This document shows, piece after piece, positions 41,640-51,351 of a stretch of 64,000 bases of DNA. The position numbers and the translations under genes were made by a program. Within the stretch, counting starts at the first letter, position 1; each line of letters opens with the position of its first letter. Origin of the DNA: Clarkia xantiana subsp. parviflora (lineage: Eukaryota > Streptophyta > Magnoliopsida > Myrtales > Onagraceae); NCBI GenBank assembly GCA_036873135.1, contig JAPTYO010000017.1, positions 5,146,001-5,210,000 on the forward strand, in the 5' to 3' direction. The notes below the pieces were generated by a model. The model saw only the letters and a program-made list of their open reading frames with translations. It had not been told where the DNA came from and made no database searches.

Positions 41640-44587
41640 ATGTCTGGTAAGATTTCCTCTTTCGATTCCGAAGAAACTTGTTTGCATAGTTTTTCCTTTC
41701 ATCTTCATCAATTTACCCAAACTTTTGCGGAAATCATCTATGCCTTTTCTAGCCATGATTACTTTCTAGACGGTGAGTCCAGTTCCGGGGGGAGGCAACC
41801 CTTTAAGTTCGAGTATGCTTGTAATGAGATTTCGGATACCGCCTATGATGCAGCTCTCCAAGAGGGGTGCATTACTTCCACCTGGGAGCCTCGCTTCCCT
41901 TATCCTTGGCCTCGCGTCCCGGGTGATTCTGCGGTCACTCGTCCCCGTGAAGGGGAGGTATTTGTCTCCCCCGGGCAAATATCGGCAGGGATTCGCATCC
42001 GTGTGTAAATATTACAAAACACATCCGACTACCTTCTCCCCCCATGCCATCCGTGTGTGGAATGCCTTCCGCGTGCTTTGTCTCCGCCAACAATGGCCGT
42101 ATAGCCTCCGACTCTTCCGAACCTTCTATGGGCTAAAGTGCAATGACGTCGGGGTCTGTGCCTTCTATCCACGGATGCCTAAGTGGAGCAAGGCGCAGCT
42201 CTCTCGGTACAGCTGGAGTGGTGACACCTGGAAGGTTGCCAAGGGTTGGGGCCTGATCACTGATTCGGGGCCCGACAACAGCGGTTTGAAGAGGAGTTAT
42301 TTCTTCATCCGAAAAAGCTCTATTCCGTGGCCCCGATGGGAGGTCGAAACGGACCCTGCCCCCGCTTTCCACACTTACTCCGAGGAGGATTTCCAGATTC
42401 TCCACTGCATCCAGCTTTATCGTTGTGGGGACTCTTTCACTCCCCTCGACGCCAACTCCATCGGGGAGCGGGACCTGGTTCTGACCGGGATCCGACTCCT
42501 TGATATCGTTTCCGGGGGTCAACTCTTCGACGACCCTTCTAACCTCGTTCCTTGGGTAATATTCTAACCGTCTTTTCGTTTTCGTCTTTGCAGCTAAGAA
42601 GGTATCATTGCTGACCAATCTCGTGCTTAAGCAGGCGGAGACTGATGCTGTCCCACGCCCCGCAAGGAAGAAGAAGTCTTCAAAGAGGGCTGCTTCCTTG
42701 TCGGCACCTCCCACCTCGGAGCAAATCAAACGTGCCCGGTGGAGAAGATGGAGCAGATCTTCAACACCAAGACTCCCGAGGAAGGTAAACAGCTCCGCTT
42801 AGCAATTCAATTGTACATGAGGCGTATTCCTAAGGAGTTAATCCCCTTCGATAAAGGAGCCAGGATCGAAGGGGTCAAACGCATCCTGCAAGGAGAAACT
42901 CCCCGCGTCCTCAAAGCGGGTTATTACAATTATTACGGGAAGGACCAGTACCTTTCCCGTCGCGTCATCTGGTGTAAGGATCCTGATCAGCTTCCTGACT
43001 TTATTTCTGAAGCTTCTCGTCCTCCAGCTGCAGGTCAATCGGGAGCTGGAGCTTCGACGGAGGTGCCTCCCTCCGACGCCCAGGTCGGAGAGCCTCTCCT
43101 TTCTCTTCCAGCCCCAGGAGGATCGGGGACTGAAGACGCCCCGACGGACGGTCAGTTCCGTCGGGTGCTTGACTTGGACGTCTCTCACTCTTCTGAAGAG
43201 GCGAGCGGGGGCCAGCCCCTGATTCGTCGTCGGGGGGCGAGGCAGACCCCGCCGGAGCCGACTCCCGAAGGGCCGCCTCCGTCTTCTCCGGCACAGCAGC
43301 TGTCGCCGGTCTTGAGCCTGACTCTCGAGGAGCCGGCGGGTTTTTATGGCGGCTCGGAGGCCCGCACCTCCGATACTTAGGGCGTCATTCCTCCTCTCCC
43401 CTTAGACGGGAGCTTCTACCAGCTTTACACCCCCGACCAGGCGGGGGCTCCCTGGACCCCGATCGAGTCGTTGCAGGGGGTCCCGCTTCGTCGGGGTGAA
43501 ACACCACCGGAACTGTGCCTGCACTTGCTTGCAGGTTCAGTTCCGCCATCTCTAAAGCTTCCGCTTTCCTTGGCCCGGGAGCACATCCACCAGGAGATTC
43601 GCGAAATGGCCATCCGTCGCGCGGAGGTAAGGCTTCCTGCTTTTACACTTTAGCATACAAGGTAAAACATTCTTCGTGTACTAACCTTTTCTTTTCTTTT
43701 TCACAGGAAATGGCGGACCAACACCGCTGTTTTGGGTTCATCCTGGCCCTGGAGGAGGCCCTGGAGCAGGAACGAGCCAAGGCGGCCCCCAAGGTCTTGG
43801 CCAAGCTCCAGGAGGATCTGGCTGCCTCCGAGTCGTCGAAGGGGAAGTTGGTTAAGGAGCAGGCCCTCCTTAACCAGAAGACTCGGGACCTCTTGAGGCA
43901 GGTCCACGATTTCGAGAGGTTGCTGAAGCAGGAGCGCCAAAGGCTCCAGGAAGAGCAGCAGGGGCGCGCGGAGGATCGGGACAGGCATGTCCTTGAGAAG
44001 AAGGCCTTCAAGGACGCCAGGGCGGGGCTGGAAGCTGAGAAGAAGGCCCTGGAAGATGCCAAGGCGGGGCTGGAAGCTGAGAAAGTCCTCCTCGCCAACC
44101 GGTCCCGACAGCTGGAGCGGGAGGTCGCCGAGTTCCCTGTCAAGCTGGCCGAGGCTGAGGCCAAGGGACGGGAGGATTATCGGGGCTCCGAGGCTTTCCA
44201 ACTGGACGCGGTAAAGTTCTGTACGGCGTAGGTGGAGACCACCCTGCTTAATGCTGTTGAAGAGCTCCATCTGAAGTATGGTGGTGCCATCGATTTCACC
44301 AAGTCTCAGACCCTCGCCCCCTTCACGGAGAGGTACTTCAACCTTTCTGAGGAGAGCGACGGGGCCAACAACCCCGAGGGGACTGCGGGTGCTGAAGGCA
44401 CGGTGGAACCTCCAAGTGCAGAACTCCCGACAACAGAGCCCCCGATGATCAATCCTCCCGCGGCTAATCCTTTAGAGTCCGATCCTCCCGCGGCCAATCT
44501 TCCAGGGTCCGTTCCTCCGGTCGCGGAGCTTTCTGCCACAGATTTCGTGGGCCTGCTCCCCTCGACGCTGCCAAGGATCAAGCTTGA
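41640..44587 (+). pseudogene. Antisense additional ORF C of element E (gypsy-type transposon domain, coiled coil)
   Basis: Exons by splice signals: ATGTCTG 41640-41646 (donor GTAAG), 41770-42555, 42594-43626 and 43708-44587. Exon 2 has the gypsy-type transposon domain (FSPHAIRVWNAFRVLC, SLRLFRTFYGLKCN, YFFIRKSSIPWPRWE). Exon 3 has GETPRVLKAGYYNYYGKDQY. The last exon is a coiled coil with repeated KAGLEAEK units, then NAVEELHLKYGGAIDF and Pro-rich repeats (PPAAN). Breaks: about 30 bp is missing near 42000 in exon 2, so the frame shifts, and in-frame TAG codons stand at 43378-43380 and 44229-44231. Function unknown. Confidence 0.72.
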
Positions 44588-44736
44588 TTGCTTTTATTTT
44601 CGAATCCTTGTAATTTTCCTTCTTTGTTGCGAACCTCCCAAATCTTTATAATATCAATCTTTTCTGGTTTCGATCATTACTTGCACCACTTAAGGTGTAT
44701 TAACTATGCCACCTAAGGCAATTCGATCATATCACT
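44588..44736. repeat. Left remnant of element E convergent-junction repeats
   Basis: caccacttaaggtgtattaa and gccacctaaggcaattcgat units match the array at 49071-49410 on the far side of element D. Confidence 0.7.
44732..44736. repeat. Target-site duplication of element D, left copy (tcact)
   Basis: tcact before TGTTGG; repeated at 49071-49075. Confidence 0.9.
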
Positions 44737-45420
44737 TGTTGGATCACGGCGGAACTCCGGTACGATCTTAGACGGCGATCCTAGCTCCTTCGCTCAACGC
44801 AATCCTGCAAGAGGGGATAGACCGGGCGGTGACCCAGAATCCCTCTCCGATGCTTAAATGAGTCTCTTGTACGGACTGGCAAGCAGTAATCTCAAGTAAT
44901 GTAATTCAACTTAATTGATCTGAGGTGACCTCTGCCCTTTTATAGGCGAAGAAGTGCCTCAGTTACCTGGTGAACTGTTGGGGGTGGTTAGCCCGTATCC
45001 CGCGTATCTCGGGTGTGATCCCGCCTATCTAGGCCATGATCTCGCTTATCTCGGCCACGCCCCGCGTATCTCGGCCACGCTCCGTGTATCTTAACCACGT
45101 TCCGCGTATCTCGGCCACGCCCCGCGTATCTCGGCCTTATCCTCTGAGAGTTATCTCGTTGTGTCACCGCTCGGGGCCCCTCGTCATCGTGACAGGGCCT
45201 ATTGTTCTCAGGGATTCATCATCGGGGCCTACTCAGAGGCAGCTCGTCGGGAGCGTTCATCTCGCTTGTCAGGTCCGACTTTGTCGGGACCTCTCATCCT
45301 CGGACTCCCTTCGTCGGGATCCTTTGCCTGGGCCATCTTGGCCTTCGTTTAGGGCCCACCGGGCCTATTTGCCGTCTCCTCACCGTTAATAGGGCCTAAC
45401 GGTTGTAGTCGAACCCATCA
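44737..45420 (-). repeat. 3' LTR of element D (684 bp)
   Basis: TGTTGGATCACGGCGG...CCCATCA. It lacks about 33 bp present in the other LTR (around 48768-48800). Roughly eight imperfect copies of a 20-bp motif (cgcgtatctcggccacgcc) lie at about 44997-45140. Confidence 0.9.
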
Positions 45421-45437
45421 TTTGCCCCCAAGACATG
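45421..45437 (-). other. Polypurine tract of element D
   Basis: Minus strand catgtcttgggggcaaa before the 3' LTR. Confidence 0.7.
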
Positions 45438-45798
45438 AGGGACTTTTAGTTCGTCGTGTCTTTTAACTCCCGACCTCCCGACGTCGGAGTCAGGGATCTT
45501 TCCCTTGGCGTAGTCACTTAGTACAAGTCCTCTCGTTCACGTTTCCTTGATGCCTTGTGGATAACTGCCAAATCCGAGGGGACTCCCCGGCTCCCCAGTC
45601 ATTAAATGCAGCAGATAGTGAAGCGACGTCTTCGGCACTCGTGCCTGGTTTTTCGCGCCTGTTCTTTCTGAAAAGTGCTTTTCAGGCCGTTTCATCATTA
45701 CGCCCGTTGCCATTCCGCACGTTTCATCTCAACGGTCCAGATTAGAACGCTTCAACTTCGACGACTCAGATCGAAGTGTCCCTTCCACTGTCCTCTTC

Positions 45799-45808
45799 GC
45801 CTATAAAA
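45799..45808 (+). promoter_or_regulatory. Putative TATA box of antisense ORF D
   Basis: gcctataaaa about 165 bp upstream of ATG 45967. Confidence 0.65.
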
Positions 45809-45966
45809 CCCTAACCGTGGGTGTTGTATCACTTTTACCGTCTTCGAATTTTCAGGAGCTCTCTACAACTTTTGCGAATTCAAGCTTTTGCGATTCCGAA
45901 GACCTTAGTGCTTTTTCAATCATCTTCCCGGCAACGCCCAGTTCATTCCTTCAACCTCCAATCGTC

Positions 45967-48095
45967 ATGTCTGGTAAGGATTTCTTCTTCGTTGCTTTCT
46001 CATCTTTTTCTTGTTTGCAGCTTTCCAAAAATCCCAATGTGCCTTCCTTGCCATTGCTACTTTTCAGACAGTGGATCTAGCTCTGAGGCAAGAAAGCCTT
46101 TCAACTTTGATTATGCTTTGAATGAAATCTCCAGCACCGCTTATGATGCAGCTCTCCGGGAGGGATGCATCACTTCTACTTGGGAACCTCGTTTCCCGTA
46201 TCCCTGGCCTCGCCCCTCGGGTAACCTTGAGGTTACTCGTCCCCGAAAAGGGGAGGTATTTGTCTCTACGGGGCAAGTATCAGCGGGGATTAGGTTCCCT
46301 TTCTGTGGCAGTTTGGTCGAGATGTGTCAGCATTATAAGACGCATCCGACCAACTCCTCTCCCCACGCCATACGTCTGTGGAACGCCTTCCAGGTCCTCT
46401 GCTTCCGTCAGAAGTGGGTGTACAACCTCAAGCTCTTCAGGACCTTCTACGGGATGAAGTGCAACGAGGCGGGGGTTTGCGCCTTCTACCCCCGGATGCC
46501 GAAGTGGAACAAGACGCAACTTGGGTTGTGCAACATGACCACTGACACCTGGAAGGTGGTCAAGGGGCGGGGACTCCTGGTCGACACGGGCTCCGACAAC
46601 AGCGGATGGAAAAGGAGCTACTTCTTCATTCAGCACTCTTCGATCCCATGGCCCCGATGGGAGGTGGAAGCAGACTCTCCTCGTGCCTTCCATACCTATA
46701 CTGACGAAGATTTCCAAACTCTTCAACTCATCCAGCTCTACCGATGGGGGGAGTCATACACTCCCCTCGACGCCAATTCTCTCGTGGAGCGGGACCTGGT
46801 GAACGCCGGGATCCGACTCCTCGATATAATCTCTGGTGGGCAGCTTTTCGACGGCCCCTCCAATATGGTTCCTTGGGTACATCTCTGACTCTTTTTCTTC
46901 TACTGTTTGTAGCCAAGAAGGTATCTGTGCTGACCAATCTGTTCCTTAAGCAGGGGGAGACCGACGCTGTTCGCCCTTCGCGGAAGAGGAAGTCCGCCAA
47001 GAAGGCTGCTGCTCCGTCGGGATCTCCTTCTGCGGAGCAGCCGCAGCGGAAGCATGTGGAGGTGGACTAGCTCTTCGACGTCTAGAACGTTGAAGAAGGT
47101 AAAAAGCTCCGTCTCGCTATTAAATCGTACAGGAGGATGGTCCCGAAGGAGTTGATTCCTTCAACCATGGAGGCCCGCATTGCTGACGTCAAACGAGTCC
47201 TTCGAGGGGAAATTCTTCGTGTCCTGAAGGCGGGCTACTACAATTACCACGGGAAGGACCAATATGTCTCCCGACGTATTGTTTGGTGTAAGAATCCTGA
47301 TGAACTCCCTGATTACATTTCTGAAGCCTCTTGTCCTCTAGGTGCAGGTCGTTCAGGAAATCCATCGGGCACCGAAGCTTCCGCGGGTGCACCACCCTCA
47401 ACAGGGGTGCCTCCCTCAACTGGGGAGAAAACCCCGACCGGTGAACACTTTCATCGGGTGGAGACCTTGGACTCCTCCGAGGAGACTGACGAGGGTGGCT
47501 CCCTTCGTCATCGTCGGAGGACGGGGCATTCCCCCTTGAAACCAACCTCTCAGGGGGTGCCCCCTCATCTTCTCCGCAGCAGCGACAGCCGTCGCCCATC
47601 CACGAATTCACTCCTTCCCCCGCCCGGGTCGAGCCGGAGGCGCGCCCCTCCACGACTCGTGCTGGCCCTCCCCCTCTCCCTCTCGACGGGCGTTTCTACA
47701 GGGCCTTCGACCCCGCGCAGGTGGATGCTCCCTGGACCCCAATCCAAACATTGCAAGGGGTCCAGCTTCGACAAGGGGATGCCCATGAAGAACTGGCTCT
47801 GCATCTGCTGGCAGGCTCGATCCTGCCCACTATGCGGTATCCGATTTCCCTGAATCGGGAGGCGATGCGTCGGGATGTTCGAGAGATGTCCCTGCGTCGG
47901 ATAGAGGTAAACCTTTGCTTCTCTTTCTTTATTGGTAAGGCTGGTTGTTTGTTCATTAACACTTTTCTTTCTTCTATCGTAGGAGCTCGGGGACTTCAAC
48001 CGTCTTTTTGGGTACCTCTTTGCCTATGATGAGTCCCGAGAGCGGGACCGGGCGACCATTGCCAAGCTCAAGGAGGATCTTGCGGCCTCGTCAAG
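45967..48095 (+). pseudogene. Antisense additional ORF D (C-terminally truncated)
   Basis: Exons: ATGTCTG 45967-45973 (donor GTAAGG), 46068-46876, 46913-47906, and 47983 to about 48095. Exon 2 is fully open and has the complete gypsy-type transposon domain (SPHAIRLWNAFQVLC, LKLFRTFYGMKCN, YFFIQHSSIPWPRWE). Exon 3 carries in-frame TAG codons at 47068-47070 and 47083-47085, then LRVLKAGYYNYHGKDQY, and a frameshift near 47550. The last exon keeps only the first part of the coiled coil (LGDFNRLFG, KLKEDLAAS) before running into inverted gag sequence. Confidence 0.72.
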
Positions 48096-48322
48096 TCCGC
48101 AGCTGGGGGAGCCTCCTGCTCCCTATTCCCCTGGTGCTGAGCAGCAACATCTTCGGGACCTTCATTATGCCCCCCTGTCTGGGAGAGCTCAGCAGCGGGA
48201 TGGTTCTGGTTTTCCTCCTGTTCTGGTAGTGAATTCAGAGTCGTCGCAGCGGGATGACGGGAACCACCAGATTTTCCTTGCCTTCTTTGCTTGCCAGCCG
48301 CCATTGAACGAGTAGAAGGCAT
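48080..48322 (-). pseudogene. Gag N-terminus of element D
   Basis: ATG 48322 on minus: MPSTRSMAAGKQRRQGKSGG, SRHPA, then acidic/Gln-rich sequence up to about PPAADL, matching the first roughly 75 codons of element E gag (MASTRSMAGKQKKRQ). It then enters antisense coiled-coil sequence and stops at 48068. The junction is at about 48085-48100. Confidence 0.8.
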
Positions 48323-48341
48323 ATCAGCTTTTTGTTAGCTT

Positions 48342-48357
48342 CCCATAGACGGCGCCA
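48342..48357 (-). other. Primer binding site of element D
   Basis: Minus TGGCGCCGTCTATGGG. Confidence 0.82.
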
Positions 48358-48358
48358 A

Positions 48359-49070
48359 TGTTGGATCACGGCGGAACGGTACGATCTTTGACGGCGATCC
48401 TAGCTCCTTCGCTCCACGCAATCCTGCAAGAGGGGATAGACCGGGCGGTGACCCAGAATCCCTCTCCGATGCTTAAATGAGTCTATTGTACGGACTGGCA
48501 AGCAGTAATCTCAAGTAATGTAATTCAACTTAATTGATCTGAGGTGACCTCTGCCCTTTTATAGGCGAAGAGGTGCCTCAGTTACCTGGTGAACCGTTGG
48601 GGGTGGTTAGCCCGTATCCCGCGTATCTCGGGTGTGATCCCGCCTATCTAGGCCATGATCTCGCTTATCTCGGCCACGCCCCGCGTATCTCGGCCACGCT
48701 CCGTGTATCTTAACCACGTTCCGCGTATCTCGGCCACGCCCCGCGTATCTCGGCCTTATCCTCTGATAGCGAGTCCCGACTAACGTCGGGGACTCCAGAG
48801 TTATCTCGTTGTGTCACCGCTCGGGGCCCCTCGTCATCGTGACAGGGCCTATTGTTCTCAGGGATTCATCATCGGGGCCTACTCAGAGGCAGCTCGTCGG
48901 GAGCGTTCATCTCGCTTGTCAGGTCCGACTCTGTCGGGACCTCTCATCCTCGGACTCCCTTCGTCGGGATCCTTTGCCTGGGCCATCTTGGCCTTCGTTT
49001 AGGGCCCACCGGGCCTATTTGCCGTCTCCTCACCGTTAATAGGGCCTAACGGCTGTAGTCGAACCCATCA
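48359..49070 (-). repeat. 5' LTR of element D (712 bp)
   Basis: Pairs with 44737-45420. TATA on minus cctataaaag at about 48555-48565, with the 20-bp motif array (48610-48760) directly upstream of it in transcription direction. Confidence 0.9.
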
Positions 49071-49410
49071 TCACTTAAGAGTAATTTCGACGCGTCACTT
49101 AAGACATTTTACCCACACCACTTAAGGCGATTTAATCGTGCCCCTTAAGGCAACTTTTCCACACCACTTAAGGCGATTTAATCGTGCCCCTTAAGGCAAC
49201 TTTTCCACACCACTTAAGGCGATTTAATCGTGCCCCTTAAGGCAACTTTTCCACACCACTTAAGGGGATTTAATCGTGCCCCTTAAGGCAACTTTTTCAC
49301 ACCACTTAAGGGGATTTAATCGTGCCCCTTAAGGCAACTTTTCCACACCACTTAAGGCGATTTAATCGGAAGCAACCTCTTTATTCATTGATGGCTTAAC
49401 ACGATAAAAA
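49071..49410. repeat. 46-bp tandem repeat array of element E
   Basis: About five copies of a 46-bp unit combining cacaccacttaaggcgattt, aatcgtgcccc and ttaaggcaactttt. The first five bases (tcact) are the right-hand target duplication of element D. Confidence 0.9.
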
Positions 49411-49556
49411 ACTTGCACCACTGAAGGCGACTTAATAGACAACTTGCACCACTGAAGGCTACTTAATAGATAACTTGCACCACTGAAGGCGACTTAATAG
49501 ATAACTTGCACCACTGAAGGCGACTTAATCACATGACTTACACCACTGAAGGCGAC
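49411..49556. repeat. 31-bp tandem repeat array of element E
   Basis: About five copies of a 31-bp unit (acttgcaccactgaaggcga followed by cttaataga), directly after the 46-bp array and abutting the integrase stop. Confidence 0.9.
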
Positions 49557-50729
49557 TTAATAGATAGCATGCACCACTAAAGAATGTTTCAACACATTTC
49601 CATCGAGGTCTTCCAACTTATAAGCATTCCGAGCTGGCATCCCCACGACCTTATAAGGCCCTTCCCATTTTGGTGACATCTTGTTGATCCGATCCAAAAG
49701 GGTGAATTCGTTCCGACGCCACACCAGTTCCCCGACAAAGAACTGTCGAGACTTGACTCGTCGATTATAATATCGGGCCGTTGCCAAGCGCATCCGAGCC
49801 TGGACCTCCTCGGCACTCCGCCTCTTCTCTTCGACCAAGTCCAAGTCCAGGCGCCTCATTTCATCATTCGACAAAGGTTCATAATACCTCGTCCGATGGG
49901 ATGCCACAGCTATTTTGACGGGAGCAACTGCCTCCGTGCCATAGACGAGGCCAAATGGAATCTCCACGGTCGATCTTTTGGGTGTTGTTCTAACAGCCCA
50001 AAGTACATTTTCCAACTCGTCCAGCCATTTGCCTTTCAAGGTGTGGACCCTCTTCTTCAGGTCATCCATCACGATCTTGCTGGCTGACTCCACTTGTCCA
50101 TTGGTTTGAGCATGACGGACAGAGGCTGTCCGATTCTGAATTTTCGGTTCCTCCAAGTACTCCTTCCACTGGGCCCCGTTGAACGGAGGGCCATTATCGC
50201 TGATCACCACCTTAGGGATCCCGTATCGGGATATGATATGGGACTGGAGGAATTTGAGGATGTGGTTCCCCGTTGTCTTGGCCAATGCCTTGGCTTCTAT
50301 CCATTTCGAAAAATAATCAATAGCCACGACTAAGTATCGACACTGACCTTTTGCAACTGGAAGGGGTCCCACCAAGTCGATTCCCCATTGCGAGAAGGGC
50401 CAAGCACTCTTGATGGACGTCAGATCGGCAGCTGGAGCCAAGATGTTTGGGGCGTACTTCTGGCAAGCGTCACAGGATCGGACTAACATCGTTGCCTCTT
50501 TGTTCATCGAGGGCCAGTAATATCCCAAGTTCAACACTTTCCTCACGATGGATCGGGCACCTTCATGACAGGCCAAATATCCTTCGTGCACCTCCCTAAG
50601 GATCCGACCGGTGTCGGGCTCGGCCACGCATTTCAGATAAGGAGTTAAATACCCCTTTTTGTACAGCTGATTGTCCACCATCACATAATTGGGCGCGATC
50701 CGGCGTATTTTGCCTGCTGCCACTTCCTC
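49557..50729 (-). CDS. Integrase of element E (open frame)
   Basis: The minus frame is open from the DNA transposon boundary to TAA-type end at 49557. It contains the H-H-C-C zinc finger (HEGYLACHEG, CDACQ), core D in WGIDLVG (about 50375), D in SDNGPPF (about 50198) and E in KEYLEE (about 50160), then NGQVESASKIV, LWAVRTTPKRST and the C-terminal KWEGPYKVVGMPARN. It would cut and join element ends to host DNA. The frame appears longer on its 5' side only because it reads into the inserted transposon. No stop within the domain, unlike element 2. Confidence 0.88.
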   Translation of the reverse strand, partial: EEVAAGKIRRIAPNYVMVDNQLYKKGYLTPYLKCVAEPDTGRILREVHEGYLACHEGARSIVRKVLNLGYYWPSMNKEATMLVRSCDACQKYAPNILAPAADLTSIKSAWPFSQWGIDLVGPLPVAKGQCRYLVVAIDYFSKWIEAKALAKTTGNHILKFLQSHIISRYGIPKVVISDNGPPFNGAQWKEYLEEPKIQNRTASVRHAQTNGQVESASKIVMDDLKKRVHTLKGKWLDELENVLWAVRTTPKRSTVEIPFGLVYGTEAVAPVKIAVASHRTRYYEPLSNDEMRRLDLDLVEEKRRSAEEVQARMRLATARYYNRRVKSRQFFVGELVWRRNEFTLLDRINKMSPKWEGPYKVVGMPARNAYKLEDLDGNVLKHSLVVHAIY

Positions 50730-50739
50730 ATCGGGGACT
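50730..50739. repeat. 10-bp target duplication of the small DNA transposon, left copy
   Basis: atcggggact, repeated at 51352-51361. Confidence 0.85.
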
Positions 50740-51351
50740 AGGCCTGTCAACGGGTCACAACCCGCGACCCGGGACCCGTGACCCGCGGGTCAAGGATGAC
50801 CCGACCCGTGATTGACCCGGGGGTCATCACGGGTCAAGATTATAAACCCGTACCCGGGACACGGGTCAACGGGTTGACCCGTGACCCGGGTCAAACATGC
50901 AATGCAAATTTAAATAAGTGATGTTTCGAACTCGTTCGAACACACACTACTAATATATGCACCCGAATTTGAGTGGACGTACGAAAGTAATTGGATATCA
51001 ATTAATTATGAGATCAAATATTAATTAGTAGTTTAATTTGTCGGTATATAGAAAGAAGTTTAAGATTGGAAGGAGTGACTAAGAGTGAGAGGACTAGCGC
51101 GCCTAGGGTTAGCAATTTAGCTTTTAGATTTTAGCCATTATTTAGGGAAACGAAAAAATAAAAAACTGATTTAAACGGGTCACGGGCCGGGTACGGGTCC
51201 TAATCCCAAACCCGTACCCGGCCCGCTCTCAACGGTCATTTACGGGTCAACCCGTAAATGACCCGTTAGCATACTTAGGGTCACCCGTACCCGACCCGTG
51301 AGCGGGTCATTTGCGGGTCACCCGCGGGTCACAAGTAAAATTGACAGGCCT
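50740..51351. mobile_element. Non-autonomous TIR DNA transposon (612 bp, MITE-like)
   Basis: Perfect 11-bp terminal inverted repeats AGGCCTGTCAA / TTGACAGGCCT. Both subterminal regions are dense in cgggtc / gacccg words in both orientations, and the middle is AT-rich with no open frame. The 10-bp target duplication is longer than the 8 bp of hAT elements and fits Mutator-like ones, while the short ends and subterminal motif look hAT-like. Superfamily left open. Confidence 0.82.

Larger units (their letters stand above)
44737..49070 (-). mobile_element. Ty3/gypsy element D: stripped Tat derivative carrying only gag start and antisense ORF
   Basis: LTRs 44737-45420 and 48359-49070 with a perfect tcact duplication, a standard primer site and purine tract. 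The 2.9-kb interior has the first roughly 75 codons of gag (minus) joined directly to a truncated aORF (plus). Most of gag and all of protease, RT, RNase H, integrase and the repeat zone are absent. It is inserted in the repeat zone of element E in the same orientation. Confidence 0.9.

Noticed and set aside
49113..49410. Regular repeats resembling a CRISPR array
   Set aside because: Units are contiguous with no unique spacers, and the setting is a plant retrotransposon 3' region. It is a satellite.
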